Of a stretch of DNA of 64,000 nucleotides, positions 42,063-52,654 are shown one piece after another (positions within the stretch are counted from its first letter, which is position 1; each line of letters begins with the position of its first letter). The stretch is from Shinisaurus crocodilurus (lineage: Eukaryota > Chordata > Lepidosauria > Squamata > Shinisauridae): the NCBI GenBank assembly GCA_021292165.1, contig CM037880.1:183045085-183109084 (forward strand), read 5' to 3'. The notes under the pieces were generated by a model, which was not told where the DNA came from, did not search any database, and saw only the letters and a program-made list of their open reading frames with translations. A program made the position numbers and the translations under genes.

Positions 42063-43078
42063 AAAATCACCTGATGGATCAGTGGTCAGCAGCACGTGAC
42101 AGAGTGTTAAGCACCTGCTAGGTTTATAACAGAAATCCAACAGAGGAAAAATACCAGGCAGAGTTTCTTCACTAGCCCATGGGATCACAGTGGAAGCACT
42201 ATGCTAGGTTCTGTCACCAGTCCAGCAACAGGAAATGGAAGGCAGAAAGGAATTTCTATGGTATCTTTGTGAATCCTCTTGAAGCATGGGGATCTTTAAA
42301 TGGCAGTGTCTTCTGGAGAGGTGATTTCTGTTAGTGTCTCTTAAGCTGCAGTACTTGACACTGGAAGCCACTATGGAGGAATGCCTGATAGAACTAGTGT
42401 CAGTGGGAGAAAACGGGATTGGCTCTGCCTTTGCCTAGTCTGGCAACTCGCCTCCCATTGCTCTCATGGGGCTAAAGTTCTCTGTCTACTGGGCTCATAA
42501 TCCCTCACCTAAAACAGGAAGGAAACTTTACACAGAAAGTCCCACCTCTCTGCCCTGGCCTCCTAGCTGATCCTTTTTCAAATGACACTTTGCTGCTTTG
42601 TAAACATTTGATCTTGTGCGGCAACATATTAGATGCAGGAGAGATCAGTCTGCAGCTTCTTGGGTGGAAGAGGACCCAGTGTCTGTTGCCTAGAAGGTAG
42701 GTTTTGCACTGTGGACCTCACTTAGTGACTGATGCAGGGCTGGACTGGTTGCAGCTGCCAGTGCCAGCTATGAATGGAGCAGACCTAGACACTGACTGGA
42801 AAGTTCCTGGTTGTAAAGGGAACCAGTAGATCCCAAACAAGGAAAAGGTTGTGTTGCAACAACCTTGAGAACAATGTTTCTATTCAGTTATATTAACTAA
42901 AAGGATAGTAAGTATGCAAAGTAAAGATCTATATATAACAAAGTATTCTATACAATGTTATAAAATGCTTCCAAATGGAAGCATTCCAAGTGGGGAGAGA
43001 ATGCTTCCAAAATTCTACCCATTCAAATTGATGCCCAGATTTCTAAATTACTTGGTCTTCTTTCCGAAGTGAAAATAA
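42063..43078. other. no recognisable gene or repeat
   Basis: About 1 kb unassigned, with a short palindrome at 42958-43010 (AATGCTTCCAAATGGAAGCATT). Confidence 0.45.
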
Positions 43079-43260
43079 TTATTTATGTATTTATGTATTT
43101 ATGTATTTATTATATTTTTGAATCACCCATCTGACCAGTCATCCGGCCACTCTGAGCGATGTACAGTCCAATAAAATACAAGAAAAAACAGAGTGTAAAA
43201 CACAATTAAAAACAGTACAAAACTTAAATCCTAACCCACCCCATATTCTAATAATGCATT
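43079..43260 (-). mobile_element. L2 LINE 3' end
   Basis: TTTATGTATTTATGTATTTA, then TGAATCACCCATCTGACC, GGCCACTCTGAGCGATGTAC, AGTCCAATAAAATACAAG and ATCCTAACCCACCCCATATT, is the inverted 3' UTR of the L2 subfamily at 15872 and 46231. Confidence 0.8.
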
Positions 43261-43759
43261 AGAGATCTTCCATCGTCACATTTTTAATGCAGAATTTTGT
43301 ACAGAGCATTGCACATGTGCACTTTGCTATAGCTTTCAGTTTATTCATTCACAACTTTCTGTCCCTTGAATACTGCAAAAAAGAAAAATAAGCAATCTTG
43401 ATATACAATTTATTTAAGATTCTTTTTTTGTTTGTTTGTTGTTTAAATGATGTACGCATCAGTAAAACATTGCACAAAAAGAATCTTGGCGTGTATAATT
43501 CTTTTTGTTCCATGTTTTATCAATAGGCATATGTAATGTAGACATGGTGGGGAAAGTTGCAAATGAACTGAAGATATGGAAAGCTGCAGGAATGGCATAT
43601 GCTGTACACCCTGGAATCAAGATATGTGACAGTATGTGGATATAACCAAGGGTCACAACTTTATTATGAGTTTCAAGGATCTGCAACAAGCAGGACATTC
43701 TCTGTTAACTCATTTGCAACTCAGCCACAGCAGCCTGGTCTTCTGAATACCTAAGGTGA
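43261..43759. other. no recognisable gene or repeat
   Basis: The minus-strand frame at 43459-43698 (79 codons) is not recognised. Confidence 0.45.
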
Positions 43760-43890
43760 GATGTAGGAATCTCCTCATGTCCTGCTCATGGACTTTCCAT
43801 GGGTATCTAGGTGGCCACTGTGGAAATAGTATGGTGGACTAGATAGGTTTTGGGCTGATCCAGCAGGGATCTTATGTTCTTATGAGGGAG
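43760..43890 (+). mobile_element. CR1-group LINE 3'-UTR fragment
   Basis: CATGTCCTGCTCATGGACTT, GGTGGCCACTGTGGAAATAG, GGACTAGATAGGTTTTGGGC and ATCTTATGTTCTTATGAG match the ends of 3555-3875 and 13006-13335. Confidence 0.65.
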
Positions 43891-44569
43891 CTCTCCCGTT
43901 ATCTATCTTAAATTGGGTGAGGCCACCTTGGTTCCAAGCATCTGGTCAGTTCATGGACTGATCTGTGCTTTTCTTTGTCTTCCCACCTTAGACGTGTGCC
44001 AGAAGGCACCTGACAGCTTCTCCATGCCTCAGCTGGACAACCTCAGCTGGAATAAAGCTGCCAGGGTCCAAGGATAGCTCCCTTACCATATCCCGAGTGT
44101 TGGACGGCTGTGAGAAGTCCTTTGGTAAGTGTTTAAGATACCTCAGGGTGCTCACCATGTGTCTTGTACTTAATTTCCTCCAATGTACACTGAATCTGCT
44201 GTTCTGACTAGTGAATGCATAAATCAGATCAAATTATAAACTTTCCCCCTTAAGCCCTGCAATGTGGAGTAGGTAAAAACATTGTTCCTTGTGGCCAATT
44301 GTCAGAAATACTCAAAAATTCCTAGTCAGCCCCCATAAGTGACTGGCTAATCCCACACTGCTAGCCTATAGGTTGTGGTGGTGGTGGAATGAGCAGTGTT
44401 GCAGACATGGTAAAATGTTTTAGAAGGGAGGTGGCATCCACCTTCAAATGGAAGCCACTCATCTGCTGGTGGGCCACCAAAAAGATGACAGCCCGCCCAT
44501 CTGGTGGTGGACCACATAATTGGCCTGCCCACAACTGCTGGTCCACCTAGTTTCATGCTTAGACCATAA
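43891..44569. other. no recognisable gene or repeat
   Basis: A GGTGGTGGTGG tract lies near 44378. Cys/His-rich frames here are translations of simple sequence. Confidence 0.45.
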
Positions 44570-44690
44570 GGAGAGCCCTGCTGGATCAGACCAAGGGTCC
44601 ATGTAGTCCAACATTCTGTTCACAGTGGCCAACCAGCTGCACATGGGAAATCCATAAGCAGGACATGAGCTTCTCTTAGCCAAGGGCGAG
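44570..44690 (-). mobile_element. CR1-group LINE 3'-UTR fragment, inverted
   Basis: ACCATAAGGAGAGCCCTGCT, GGATCAGACCAAGGGTCC and CACAGTGGCCAACCAGCTG are the reverse complement of the UTR at 43760-43890. Confidence 0.65.

Positions 44691-44691
<1 letters not shown>

Positions 44692-44732
<41 letters not shown>
44692..44732. repeat. (CA)n microsatellite
   Basis: About 20 CA units. Confidence 0.95.
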
Positions 44733-44733
<1 letters not shown>

Positions 44734-45265
44734 ACCTAACAAGTTGTGTGTTGGTAAAAGCCTTATGGAATTAATTTTAGTTCACCTCATTAAACTGGAA
44801 TTCAGGAGTGGAATACAGAAGAGAGCAGACCGATGGAGCAATAAAGTAATACAACGGGAAATCTGCTAATCCCTAGTAAATAAGAAGCAGGCTTTTCCTG
44901 GTATGTTATTTCCTATTAAGAAAGATATTTATTTATATATGATTCTCTTTTTCCCTTTGTGTAATATTTATATAAGAATCATAATTAGTCTTTGCCAATA
45001 ATTGAAATGCTGAGTGTAACAAGTAAATGGAATCAGCTGCTTCTAGGAGAGAAATGCTTAATGAAGAGAGGATAAACTATTCAGGAAAGGGATTTAAATT
45101 ATTTTCATTGCTATCTTTCAAATTAAGCAGTGACATTTATGAGATGTTATAAATATGCTTTGCATGTAAATCAGATTTTTATTTCATTCTTTTACTTTTG
45201 CAAATGAGTGTGTGTATATCATCTTCATTAAATTTTCCTGTTTTATTAGAAACTTGTGAAAACAA
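44733..45265. other. no recognisable gene or repeat
   Basis: Unassigned AT-rich sequence. Confidence 0.45.
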
Positions 45266-45308
45266 TTTCCAGAGGTGTAGCCATCTTAGTCTGTTGCAGA
45301 AAAAACAG
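45266..45308 (-). mobile_element. split dispersed repeat, first part
   Basis: TTCCAGAGGTGTAGCCATCT followed by TAGTCTGTTGCAGAAAAAAC is the reverse complement of a repeat common in amniote genomes (GTTGCAACAGACTAACACGG type). The sequence continues at 45809 after a 500-bp insert. Confidence 0.55.
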
Positions 45309-45448
45309 ATGGAAATTGTAATATTGCCTGCTTAAATCAATGAGGTAATGTAACCACTAGTTACAGTGGGAGGAAAGGGTTAATTGAACAATTCCCCAGG
45401 GTGCATGTTTTGTAACCCCTCCTCCCTACTTCCGGCCTCTCTGTGGCC

Positions 45449-45498
<50 letters not shown>

Positions 45499-45808
45499 TG
45501 ATGGACACACAGTCTGAGCTGGCTTCCAACCAGTGATCTCCAATGAAGCAGACTCTTAACACCAAAGACTCTAACCTGCCTATATACATCCTGCATATAT
45601 GAATAAACGGACTGTAAGTAAAACTAATAAATGTCTTTATTAGTTTTAAACCTTGTATGGACAATCCATTCCTTTTAAGAGCCTTTTAGCAGGGTTTAAC
45701 AACCCATGTGGTGATGACCAGTTTCAATAACCAGGCTGTGCATAAGGGTGAAAACTCTGCTTCGTCCTAACCAGTATAGGACTGACTCCTTTCCATATCC
45801 TCCAACAA
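45309..45808 (+). mobile_element. 500-bp insertion with LTR-like features
   Basis: It starts TGGAAATTGTAATATTG and ends CCATATCCTCCAACA (TG...CA). CCTATATACATCCTGC resembles a TATA box, and AATAAACGG plus AATAAATGTC resemble polyadenylation signals. A (CT)n tract occupies 45451-45495. The repeat on either side (45266 and 45809) reads through, so the segment is inserted. A precise short target duplication could not be defined, so solo LTR is only the leading option. Confidence 0.45.
45451..45495. repeat. (CT)n microsatellite
   Basis: About 22 CT units inside the 500-bp insertion. Confidence 0.95.
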
Positions 45809-45990
45809 AAATGACAAAGAGTCTTGTGGCACCTTAAAGTCTAACAAATTTATTCTAGCATAAGCTTTCATGGTCACTGTCTACTTCATCAGATGCATGA
45901 CGTGTTAACTTCAAATTGGCAGATTTATATACACATGCTGGGGGCGGGGATGTAAACTGTGTTGTCAGAGAGCACTGAAATGCAAAAGTA
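45809..45990 (-). mobile_element. split dispersed repeat, second part
   Basis: TGACAAAGAGTCTTGTGGCA, CCTTAAAGTCTAACAAATTT and CATGGTCACTGTCTACTTCA continue the repeat begun at 45266. Confidence 0.6.
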
Positions 45991-46011
45991 CAGACAGTGA
46001 TGATTGCTGTA

Positions 46012-46130
46012 ACAGGACTCAGAAGAGCTCAAAAATGATCTCTCCAAACTAGAATGGGCATCAAAAATGGCAAATGCAATTCAATGTACGCAAGTGTAAA
46101 GTGATGCACATGGGGTGGGGGTGGGGAAAT
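46012..46130 (+). mobile_element. CR1 reverse-transcriptase fragment
   Basis: The frame spells LKNDLSKLEWASKMANAIQC followed by a broken KVMHMG-like segment, the region just after FADD in CR1 (compare residues 25-55 of the ORF at 32625). Confidence 0.6.
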
Positions 46131-46230
46131 CCCAACTCATTTATTTATTTATTTATTTGTGTATGTATTTATTATTAATTTTTATATACTGCCTTATCTA
46201 CTAAAAAGCTATCAAGGTGTGTACAACAAT

Positions 46231-46862
46231 TTATTTATTTATTTATTTATTTATTATTATTTTTAAATCACCCATCTGGCCACCCTGGGCGATGTACAGT
46301 CAAGATAAAATACAATAAAACACCATTAAAACACCATTAAAACACAATTAAAACAATATGAGGTTTTTTTTACAAAAATAAAAAAATCTTAACCCACCCC
46401 ATATTCCCACCTGAAAAGCCATGTTTTTAAAGCCCGGCAGAAGTTCATCAAGGAGGGGGCATGGCGAAGGTCACTGGGGAGGGAGTTCCATAACTTGAGG
46501 GCTGCCACAGAAAAGGCCCTCTTCCTAGTCCCCACCAGCCTGGCTGCTCTGGTTGATGGGACAAGGAGAAGGCCGTCCGTGGCAGACCTTGTTGAGCGGC
46601 CTACTTGATGTTGCTGGAGGCACTCCTTGAGATAAACTGGACCGGAGCCGTATAGGGTTTTAAAGGTCAAAACCAACACTTTGAATTCGGCCTGGCAAGC
46701 AACTTGTAGCCAGTGCAACTCCTTGAGCACTGGCGTGATGTGATCTCACCGGCGGCTGCCTTTAACCAGGCGAGCCGCTGCATTCCGAACCATCTTCCAG
46801 GGTAACCCCACATAGAGTGCATTACAGTAGTCTAGGCGAGAGGAGACCAAGGCATGAACAAT
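46231..46862 (-). mobile_element. younger L2 LINE, 5'-truncated, inserted in the older L2
   Basis: The (TTTA)n tail is at 46231, followed in inverse order by CACCCATCTGGCCACCC, GGGCGATGTACAGTCAAG and AACCCACCCCATATTCCCAC. It then enters coding sequence to about 46862 (GGCATGAACAATTA). The flanks ACAATTTA and ACAATTAA suggest a short target duplication. It is much better preserved than its host L2 and close to the copy at 15872. Confidence 0.85.
46389..46730 (-). pseudogene. younger L2 ORF2 C-terminus
   Basis: 113 codons open: LKELHWLQVACQAEFKVLVL, TFKTLYGSGPVYLKECLQQH, VGTRKRAFSVAALKLWNSLP and SDLRHAPSLMNF, ending LFRWEYGVG. This frame shows the normal ending that the copy at 15945 loses by frameshift. 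Upstream sequence to 46862 (GLP, KMVRNAAAR-like) is shifted. It lacks the RT core. Confidence 0.85.
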
Positions 46863-47023
46863 TAAAAACAATAAAGCCTTAAAACAATAAAAACAAGAAC
46901 ATTAAAACATTAAAATGACACATTTTGAAAGGCAAAATTGAAAAGATGCATCTTTACAGTGTTTCTAAGGGGCAAGAGAGTGGGGGCCAATTGTGGTTCT
47001 TGAGGAAGCACATTCAAGCAGGT

Positions 47024-47473
47024 TCATAGTGAGACAGGCGGTCCCCCTAGATAGCCAGGTCCTAAGACATTTAGGGCTTTAAACTGAGCCCTGAAAGCAA
47101 TTGGCAACCTGTGCAGGTCTTTCAGGACAGGTGTAATGTGGTCCCCAGCTGTTGCATTTTGCACCAATTGAAGCTTTTGGACACTCTTCAGGGGTAGCCC
47201 CACATAGAGCATATTGCAATAGTCTAAACGTGTTGTAACCAAGGCATGGATAACTGTTGTCATGTCAGACCAATTCAGGAAAGGTCGCAGCTGCACCAAG
47301 CGCAGTTGTGCAAACACACTCCTTGCCACTCCCGCCATCTGAAAATCCAGGGACAGCATAGGATTATGGAGCACTTCCAAGCTATGGAAGTGATCCTTCA
47401 GGAGGGGTGCAACCCTTTCCAGAACAGGTTGAATCTCAGTCCCCAGGTCAGGCTTTCTACTGACCAACAACAC
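47024..47473 (-). pseudogene. older L2 ORF2 C-terminal region
   Basis: 149 codons with SRKPDLGTEIQPVL, FHSLEVLHNPMLSLDFQM, VIHALVTTRLDYCNMLYVGL, PLKSVQKLQLVQNATAGDH and ITPVLKDLHRLPIAFRAQFK. A 10-15 residue deletion after NATA removes part of the family's AARLLTG-type segment. It is close in type to 14956-15467. Confidence 0.85.
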
Positions 47474-47603
47474 TGCTGTCTTGTCTCAGTTTAACCACAC
47501 CTTGTTCACCCTCATCCGGCCCATTTTCAAACTCAGGCAATGTTCTAGGGTTTCAACTACTTCCTTGGTGTTAGGTGACAATGAGTGATAGAGCTGGGTG
47601 TCA

Positions 47604-47845
47604 TCAGCATGTTTGTGGTACTCCAAAGCTCCAAATGACTTCTCCCAGCACTTTCATGTAAATGTTAAACAACATGGGGGACAAGATAGAAACATGTGGA
47701 CACCACAGGCCAATGGCCATGGAGTCGAACAGTAATCCCTCAGCACCTGCTTCTGGATGTGGCCCAACAGAAAGGATTGGAACCACTGCAAAACTGTGCC
47801 CTCTAGGTCCAGCTGCACCGGGCAATCCAGAAGGATACCATGGTC
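47604..47845 (-). pseudogene. older L2 reverse transcriptase, central part
   Basis: From the 2.13-kb insert downward, the frames give DCPVQLDLEGTVLQWFQSF, GHIQKQVLRDYCSTPWPLAC and, in another frame, LSPMLFNIYMKVLGEVIWSF. These are fingers/palm parts of L2 RT. The catalytic A-D-D lies just beyond (HADDTQLYH at about 47625-47600) after a further frame change. Confidence 0.8.
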
Positions 47846-48515
47846 GGCTTCTGGTGGGAGAAAATGGATGGCTGACATCTTCAATGTTCAGCTGAAGGGA
47901 CAACCTGGCTCAGAAATCTGGCTAGGAATGATCCCAGCCAGCATTTATCTTCCTCGTATAAAGGGAAGATCTAGAGATAAGCCTTTGATTCTCCAAAGGT
48001 CACGTTTCAGGAGTATATCTGCCATCTCGGCAGTTATTTCAAGGGAGGGACCCAGAGTGAAGGTCTTACAGTTTGCTCGAATGCTGTGGTTGGAGACCTG
48101 GACATTCACCAAGAACAGACCACTCCCATTTCTCTAAAGATTTAGTGCCTTTTTGTTTATATAGAGATTTTTTTATAGTAGAGTTGGATAATTCATACAT
48201 GATATCTTGTTTTTTCCTTGAGATTATTAAGGAGAAGGAGAGATTCGTGAACAGCCTCACAAAGAGAAGCCATATGTAAGTTCCCCCCCCCTTTATTTTG
48301 AAATGGGAAAGAGGCTTTTCTGAATTTTCTTCTCCACCCCTTTGTACTCTTAATTCATTCTTGCTAAGATAAAGTCTTATAGAAATGGATCAGATTGCTG
48401 TGGGAAGGTTTTGTTTCTGGACGGTCTGGCGGAAAGGAATGCACATAGATAAAAGATAACAGAACTAAGTATAGAACAGGGCTGCTGGACTGTACTGAGG
48501 ATTAAAGGAGACAGA

Positions 48516-48791
48516 ATGGCTACACATGACGTGTTTTACAACTTATCGAAGCAGATGGCAAAAAAATTGGAAGACAGGATTGATGTTCTGGAAAAAAGAA
48601 TGGATGAGAACTTTGCAGTCGTAATGTCTCAGAAACCCAAAATGGAGGAGCTGAAAATGGAGGATTCTGGAAACAAGATGGAGGCTGCACAGGATATTAA
48701 AATATCAGATGGCAACACAGAATTTATGCCTGAGGAGGAGAAAGACACTTTGATTAGTGAGTGTGGAGTTGGTTTGATCTTGGAAGATTAA
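48516..48791 (+). pseudogene. short acidic/basic coiled-coil-like ORF in the 2.13-kb insert
   Basis: The 92-codon frame starts MATHDVFYNLSKQMAKKLED and continues RIDVLEKRMDENFAVVMS with leucine/valine spacing that would suit a short coiled coil. An acidic second half (MPEEEKDTLISECGVGLILE) follows. Position (after a ~670-bp leader) and composition resemble the start of an L1-type ORF1, but no RRM or C-terminal domain follows. The sequence ends at a stop, then a 5S SINE. Not firmly recognised. Confidence 0.4.
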
Positions 48792-48871
48792 GGAGATTGG
48801 TTGGTTCGCTCTGTCAGAGAGATTACAGTAGATCAAGTTTGCCAGCATTTACCTCTTTATTGTAATGTGTT

Positions 48872-49041
48872 TGATTCATAGATTCATAGATCATAGAGTT
48901 GGAAGGAGCCTACAAGGCTATCAAGTTCAACCCGCTGCTCAATGCAGGAAACTAGAGGAGGGGTCTCCCATCCAAGTCATAACCAGGCTTGACCCTGCTT
49001 AGCTTTCCACACTCAGACAAGCTGAGCCAGCCAGTGTAAGC
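48872..49041 (-). mobile_element. 5S-CR1 SINE, copy 6
   Basis: A full-length minus copy, from GATTCATAGATTCATAGATC, through GGGTCTCCCATCCAAGTCAT and CCCTGCTTAGCTTTCCACAC, to the head. It lies inside the 2.13-kb insert, so it is the youngest layer of the nest. Confidence 0.85.
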
Positions 49042-49998
49042 CTAGAAGTAGCTTTGGATGATGCAGATGCAAAAAAAAAATCTTCTCAGCAAACTTTTTC
49101 TGTGAGGCTGAGATTGGAGGACAAGGTTTTGGTTTTTTTGACCAGCAGGTGGAGTCATTTTGCCTTTGGTGCTGCTGGAACATTTACAGATTTATCTTCG
49201 ACAGAAGAAGGGAAGATTAAAGGCTTACGTAATTAGGATGGAAGAACACCTGATGAACACTGAACCTGGTGGAGATGGTTAAATGTGTTTTGGATTAAAG
49301 AAAATATAGTTATGCTTACTGTGTACTGGATTATTTGAGACTGGGGGAGAAGATGTGATGGAATGCAGATGAAACGGATTTAAATGGAGATTTGTTGTTC
49401 TAATGAAAGAGTATGAGATTGTGTGGCTAAAAGGGGTGTAACTGAAGTTACATGTTGTTGTTTTTTTAAAGAGAATGCTTTTAAGATGAGAGATGGATAT
49501 GTAAACTATAGGTTGGGATGTGTAACAAAATTAGGAAGGATAGATAAAAAGATTGAAATTAGAATCTGCCTCGTTTGGGATTAATGCATAATAGGTGGGA
49601 AAGAAGCTAGGGAATTTTATTAAAATATGTGAGTGGAATGCATATAATTGTCTATAATAGAAGAACACTTAGTAAAGAGCTTGGTTATACTTTTGTTAAC
49701 ATTTAGAGAATAACTAATATTTAGGGTTGAATGGAAACCTCTAATAGTTTTTTTTTCTTTGTAGAAATTAAAAATGATTTGTGTTCTTTGTGGGTTTGGT
49801 GAATTAGAATTTTTTTTGGTATAACGGAAAAAAGTGAAACTTCTTTGTAATTATAGACTACGAGAATTTATTGTTACTTATACTTGGTGTAGAGAGAATC
49901 GGAAGTCCATTTTAGTTTAGTCTTGTTGTATGTTGTATGTAGTGTTTGTGTGTGTCTCTAATAAACTTAACATTTGGAGCCAGAAGGATACCATGGTC

Positions 49999-50910
49999 AA
50001 TGGTATCGAAAGCCACCAAGAGGTCCAAGGGAACTAATAGGGTCACACTCCCCACATCCAGCTCCTAGTGTAGGTTATCCACCAAGATTAGCAAAGTAGT
50101 CTCAGTCCCCTATCTTGGCTGAAAGCCCGATTGAAATGGGTCCAGATAATCAGTTTCATCCAGATGCATCTGAAGTTGCAACACTACCACTTTCTCAATC
50201 ATCTTAGCGAAGAATGGTACATTTGAAACTGGCCTAAAGTTAGGCAGATCTCCTGGGTCAAGGGAAGTTTTCTTTAATAAAGGTCTTAACATTGCCCCTT
50301 TTAAAGAAGAGGGAACAACCCCCTCCCACAGAGAGGCATTAATCACTTCCCTTTGCCATGACGTCAGTCTGACCTTGGCTGATTTAATCCACCAAGAAGG
50401 GGAAGGGTTGAGTGGCTCTCATTGCTCCAGATACCCTATCTGCATCCTCAAGATCCACAGGTTGAAAAGAATCCAAAACAACTGGACAGGCGTTTGCTGA
50501 GGTTTCACTCTGACCTGCCCCAGTATTGGAGTCCAAGTCAAGGTGAATCTTTATCCATGGAGGAAGAAGCTGTTCACCGTGAGCCACTGATTCTCCGGCT
50601 CCCCTTCTCCACTCCAGCATCCTGGCGAAGGAAGCCTCAAACAATAAGGAAAAACATAGTCAGTCTATTCTGTGTGGATGCAGTGGTGGGACAAATGTGA
50701 GCCTTCTTCACTGCCCTCACCCCTATGGTATAGGTCTTTAAATGTTCTTTCATCTGTGTTTGGTCGGATTCTTCCCAAATTCTTCCCCAGTGGTTCTCTA
50801 GCCCATGCCCCTCCTGTTTCATTGCCCGTAACTCCCTGTTAAACCAGGGAGCTGACCTGGCTCTATGACCTATACGTTTGTGGGATCTAAGCTAGCGGTG
50901 ACTGACCAAG
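49999..50910 (-). pseudogene. older L2 reverse transcriptase, N-terminal part
   Basis: In element order, APWFNRELRAMKQEGHGLE, DQTQMKEHLKTYTIGVRAVK, INASLWEGVVPSSLKGAMLR, PLLKKTSLDPGDLPNFRPVS and NVPFFAKMIEKVVVLQLQMH, then LVPLDLLVAFDTIDHGILL (first catalytic Asp). Two or more frame changes break it. It joins the fragment at 47604-47845 across the insert. Confidence 0.85.
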
Positions 50911-51749
50911 AAAGGGATCCATGGGTTGTATCCAAAGATTTGTTTCTACATGTTTGGAAGGCATCTTCCACTCATAGAAGGCGGTTTTACACTCATTTTA
51001 GAGCATTGGCAAAGGAAAGCCAAATCCAGTGTTCTTCCACTTGTGCAAGAGAGCTTGCAAAACTTCTTGAACAAGTAGAAGCATGAAATCTCCTATAAAG
51101 CCCAGCTGTTATAGCACTGCATGAACTCTTGCACCTTCTCTTGAGCAAGCGTTCGTGATGGTTATTTGCCTTCTGCTCCTGGTTCCTTGAATCCCACCCT
51201 ATAGCCAGAGATAAATTAATGGGTGGGTTTGGCAATAGCTGTAGATGCATATCTTTAAATAACTCGGAAAGAGGCATTTCATGGTCAGTCAGAAAAAATA
51301 TTATTTAGGCTAGTCTAGAATAGAAAGGTATGTGAAGAATCCCAGAGCAACCTAATAATAACTGTTGAATATTGGGTAGGGGAAAATGAAGTGCACTGTG
51401 TGGAGACCCAAGACAACATAGTGAGAACACTTTGATTTAAGACAAAAACCTGATAAAACAGTGAACATTCTAAGAGATTTTATTATTTTACAAATTATAG
51501 TAGAAGTGGGTACACATTAAATATTTAGGCCAAACTACTGGGTATTTTTATAGCATGTTTAAATAGCATACTTTGGACTGGGCATACCTTTTTCCTAACC
51601 AACAGCAGCCGTGGGGTCCTTCTGTCTGGGTTGGGGAGAATTTTTGTCAGGATGACAGCATGAGTGGAAAGATTAACCACCACCCTGCCACATTCCCAAA
51701 TGCCATGGTCCTGATCCTCATCCATCCATGTCTCTATTATTTAAAAGAT
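50911..51749. other. no recognisable gene or repeat
   Basis: Minus-strand frames at 50993-51277 and 51525-51725 are not recognised. Confidence 0.45.
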
Positions 51750-51871
51750 TAAGGGTGCAATCCTATGCATGTTTAGACAGAAAAAAGTCCTACAACTCCC
51801 AACATTCCTCAGCCAGCATAGGAGTTGTGGGGCTTTTTTTCTTTGTAAACATGCATAGGATTATACCCTAA
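51750..51871. repeat. P1-type palindrome with an inserted stem
   Basis: AATCCTATGCATGTTTAGAC (51759) faces AAACATGCATAGGATT (to 51862). Inside, CCTACAACTCCCA faces AGGAGTTGTGGG. The arms pair for about 42 bp. It has the P1 ends but a different centre. Confidence 0.7.
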
Positions 51872-52480
51872 ATGTACTCACACATTTATCAGATTGTCTA
51901 GATTGGCATATACTTTAAAAGACAGCAGAGAGGAAACGAGTTTGTAAAGGTGATTCTTCCACTCTAGTTTATTTGTATTATATAATACAACTGTGATGGT
52001 TTACATACATGCTTTACATGTCAACTACTACATTACACATCAGTGCCTGCAGTAACTTTCTATGGTGATCTTTTTGTTTTTCTGTGGCACTGTTTTGTTT
52101 TTATACAGCACTGTTTGGATCAGCTCTCTTGCCTTTCTTTTAATGCATCTTAATGTTATGCAGACTTTCTGTAGGCTTTTGTTAAGGAATGTAGGCTCCT
52201 TGGGTATTCTTTTAATTTGGCCAACAGCGGCTTGCACTATGAGTTGTGATGTGAAATGCCTATTCCAAATAAAAATTAAATTGTATAGTAAATACCTCTA
52301 AGCCTTTCCCACTTTGTTCAAAGTTTCCCAGTACCCAAAGAGCTGAAGACCACTTCAGTCCTTTTTGCAGGCCTTTTGTGACACCCACAATTGGAACTGC
52401 TGTGGAACAGCCAAGGGAATTTTGAACCAGACCCACTGCTTTTGGGTTTGGATTCTTGTGAAGTAAAAGTGTTCTGAACT

Positions 52481-52485
<5 letters not shown>
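51872..52485. other. no recognisable gene or repeat
   Basis: Unassigned AT-rich sequence. Confidence 0.45.

Positions 52486-52514
<29 letters not shown>
52486..52514. repeat. (CA)n microsatellite
   Basis: About 14 CA units. Confidence 0.92.
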
Positions 52515-52519
<5 letters not shown>

Positions 52520-52654
52520 TGAGGGAGCAACACACCTCACTCCCACCCAGTAGATACTAGTGTTTTCGATGGGCTAGGTAACGACCCAGTATTTAATCCT
52601 CATTTTCTTTCACCCTGTCAAAGCAAAGAACTAGACTGCAATTAAATTAGGTAT

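Larger units (their letters stand above)
47846..49979 (+). mobile_element. 2.13-kb retroelement insert with 19-bp target duplication
   Basis: CCAGAAGGATACCATGGTC occurs at 47827-47845 and again, without mismatch, at 49980-49998. Removing one copy and the insert restores the L2 reading. The insert begins GGCTTCTGGTGGGAGAAAAT and ends CTCTAATAAACTTAACATTT, a polyadenylation-like end without a long A-tail. It holds a 92-codon frame (48516-48791), a 60-codon frame (49054-49236) and a nested 5S SINE (48872-49041). No RT motif is visible. It may be an ORF1-only (HAL1-like) L1 derivative or another non-autonomous retroelement. The plus orientation is inferred from the AATAAA-like end. Confidence 0.75.
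46138..50910 (-). mobile_element. older L2 LINE, split by two later insertions
   Basis: The minus-strand L2 has its 3' tail at 46138-46230 (TTTATTTATTTATTTATTTG, then TACTGCCTTATCTA and GGTGTGTACAACAA), UTR and C-terminus at 46863-47600, central RT at 47604-47845, and RT N-terminus at 49999-50910. A younger L2 (46231-46862) and a 2.13-kb insert (47846-49979) interrupt it. Across the second gap the protein reads from AFDTIDHGILL into DCPVQLDLEGTVLQWF, proving continuity. Confidence 0.9.

Noticed and set aside
44459..44728. Frame starting with alternating Cys-Val
   Set aside because: It is a translation of the (CA)n microsatellite at 44692-44732. The same applies to the Cys-Val and His-Thr frames at 52260-52546 and 53270-53581.
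45361..45543. Frame with an alternating Arg-Glu run
   Set aside because: It is a translation of the (CT)n microsatellite on the minus strand.
46231..50910. A single intact L2 element
   Set aside because: The junctions show two separate L2 copies and an unrelated insert, not one continuous element.
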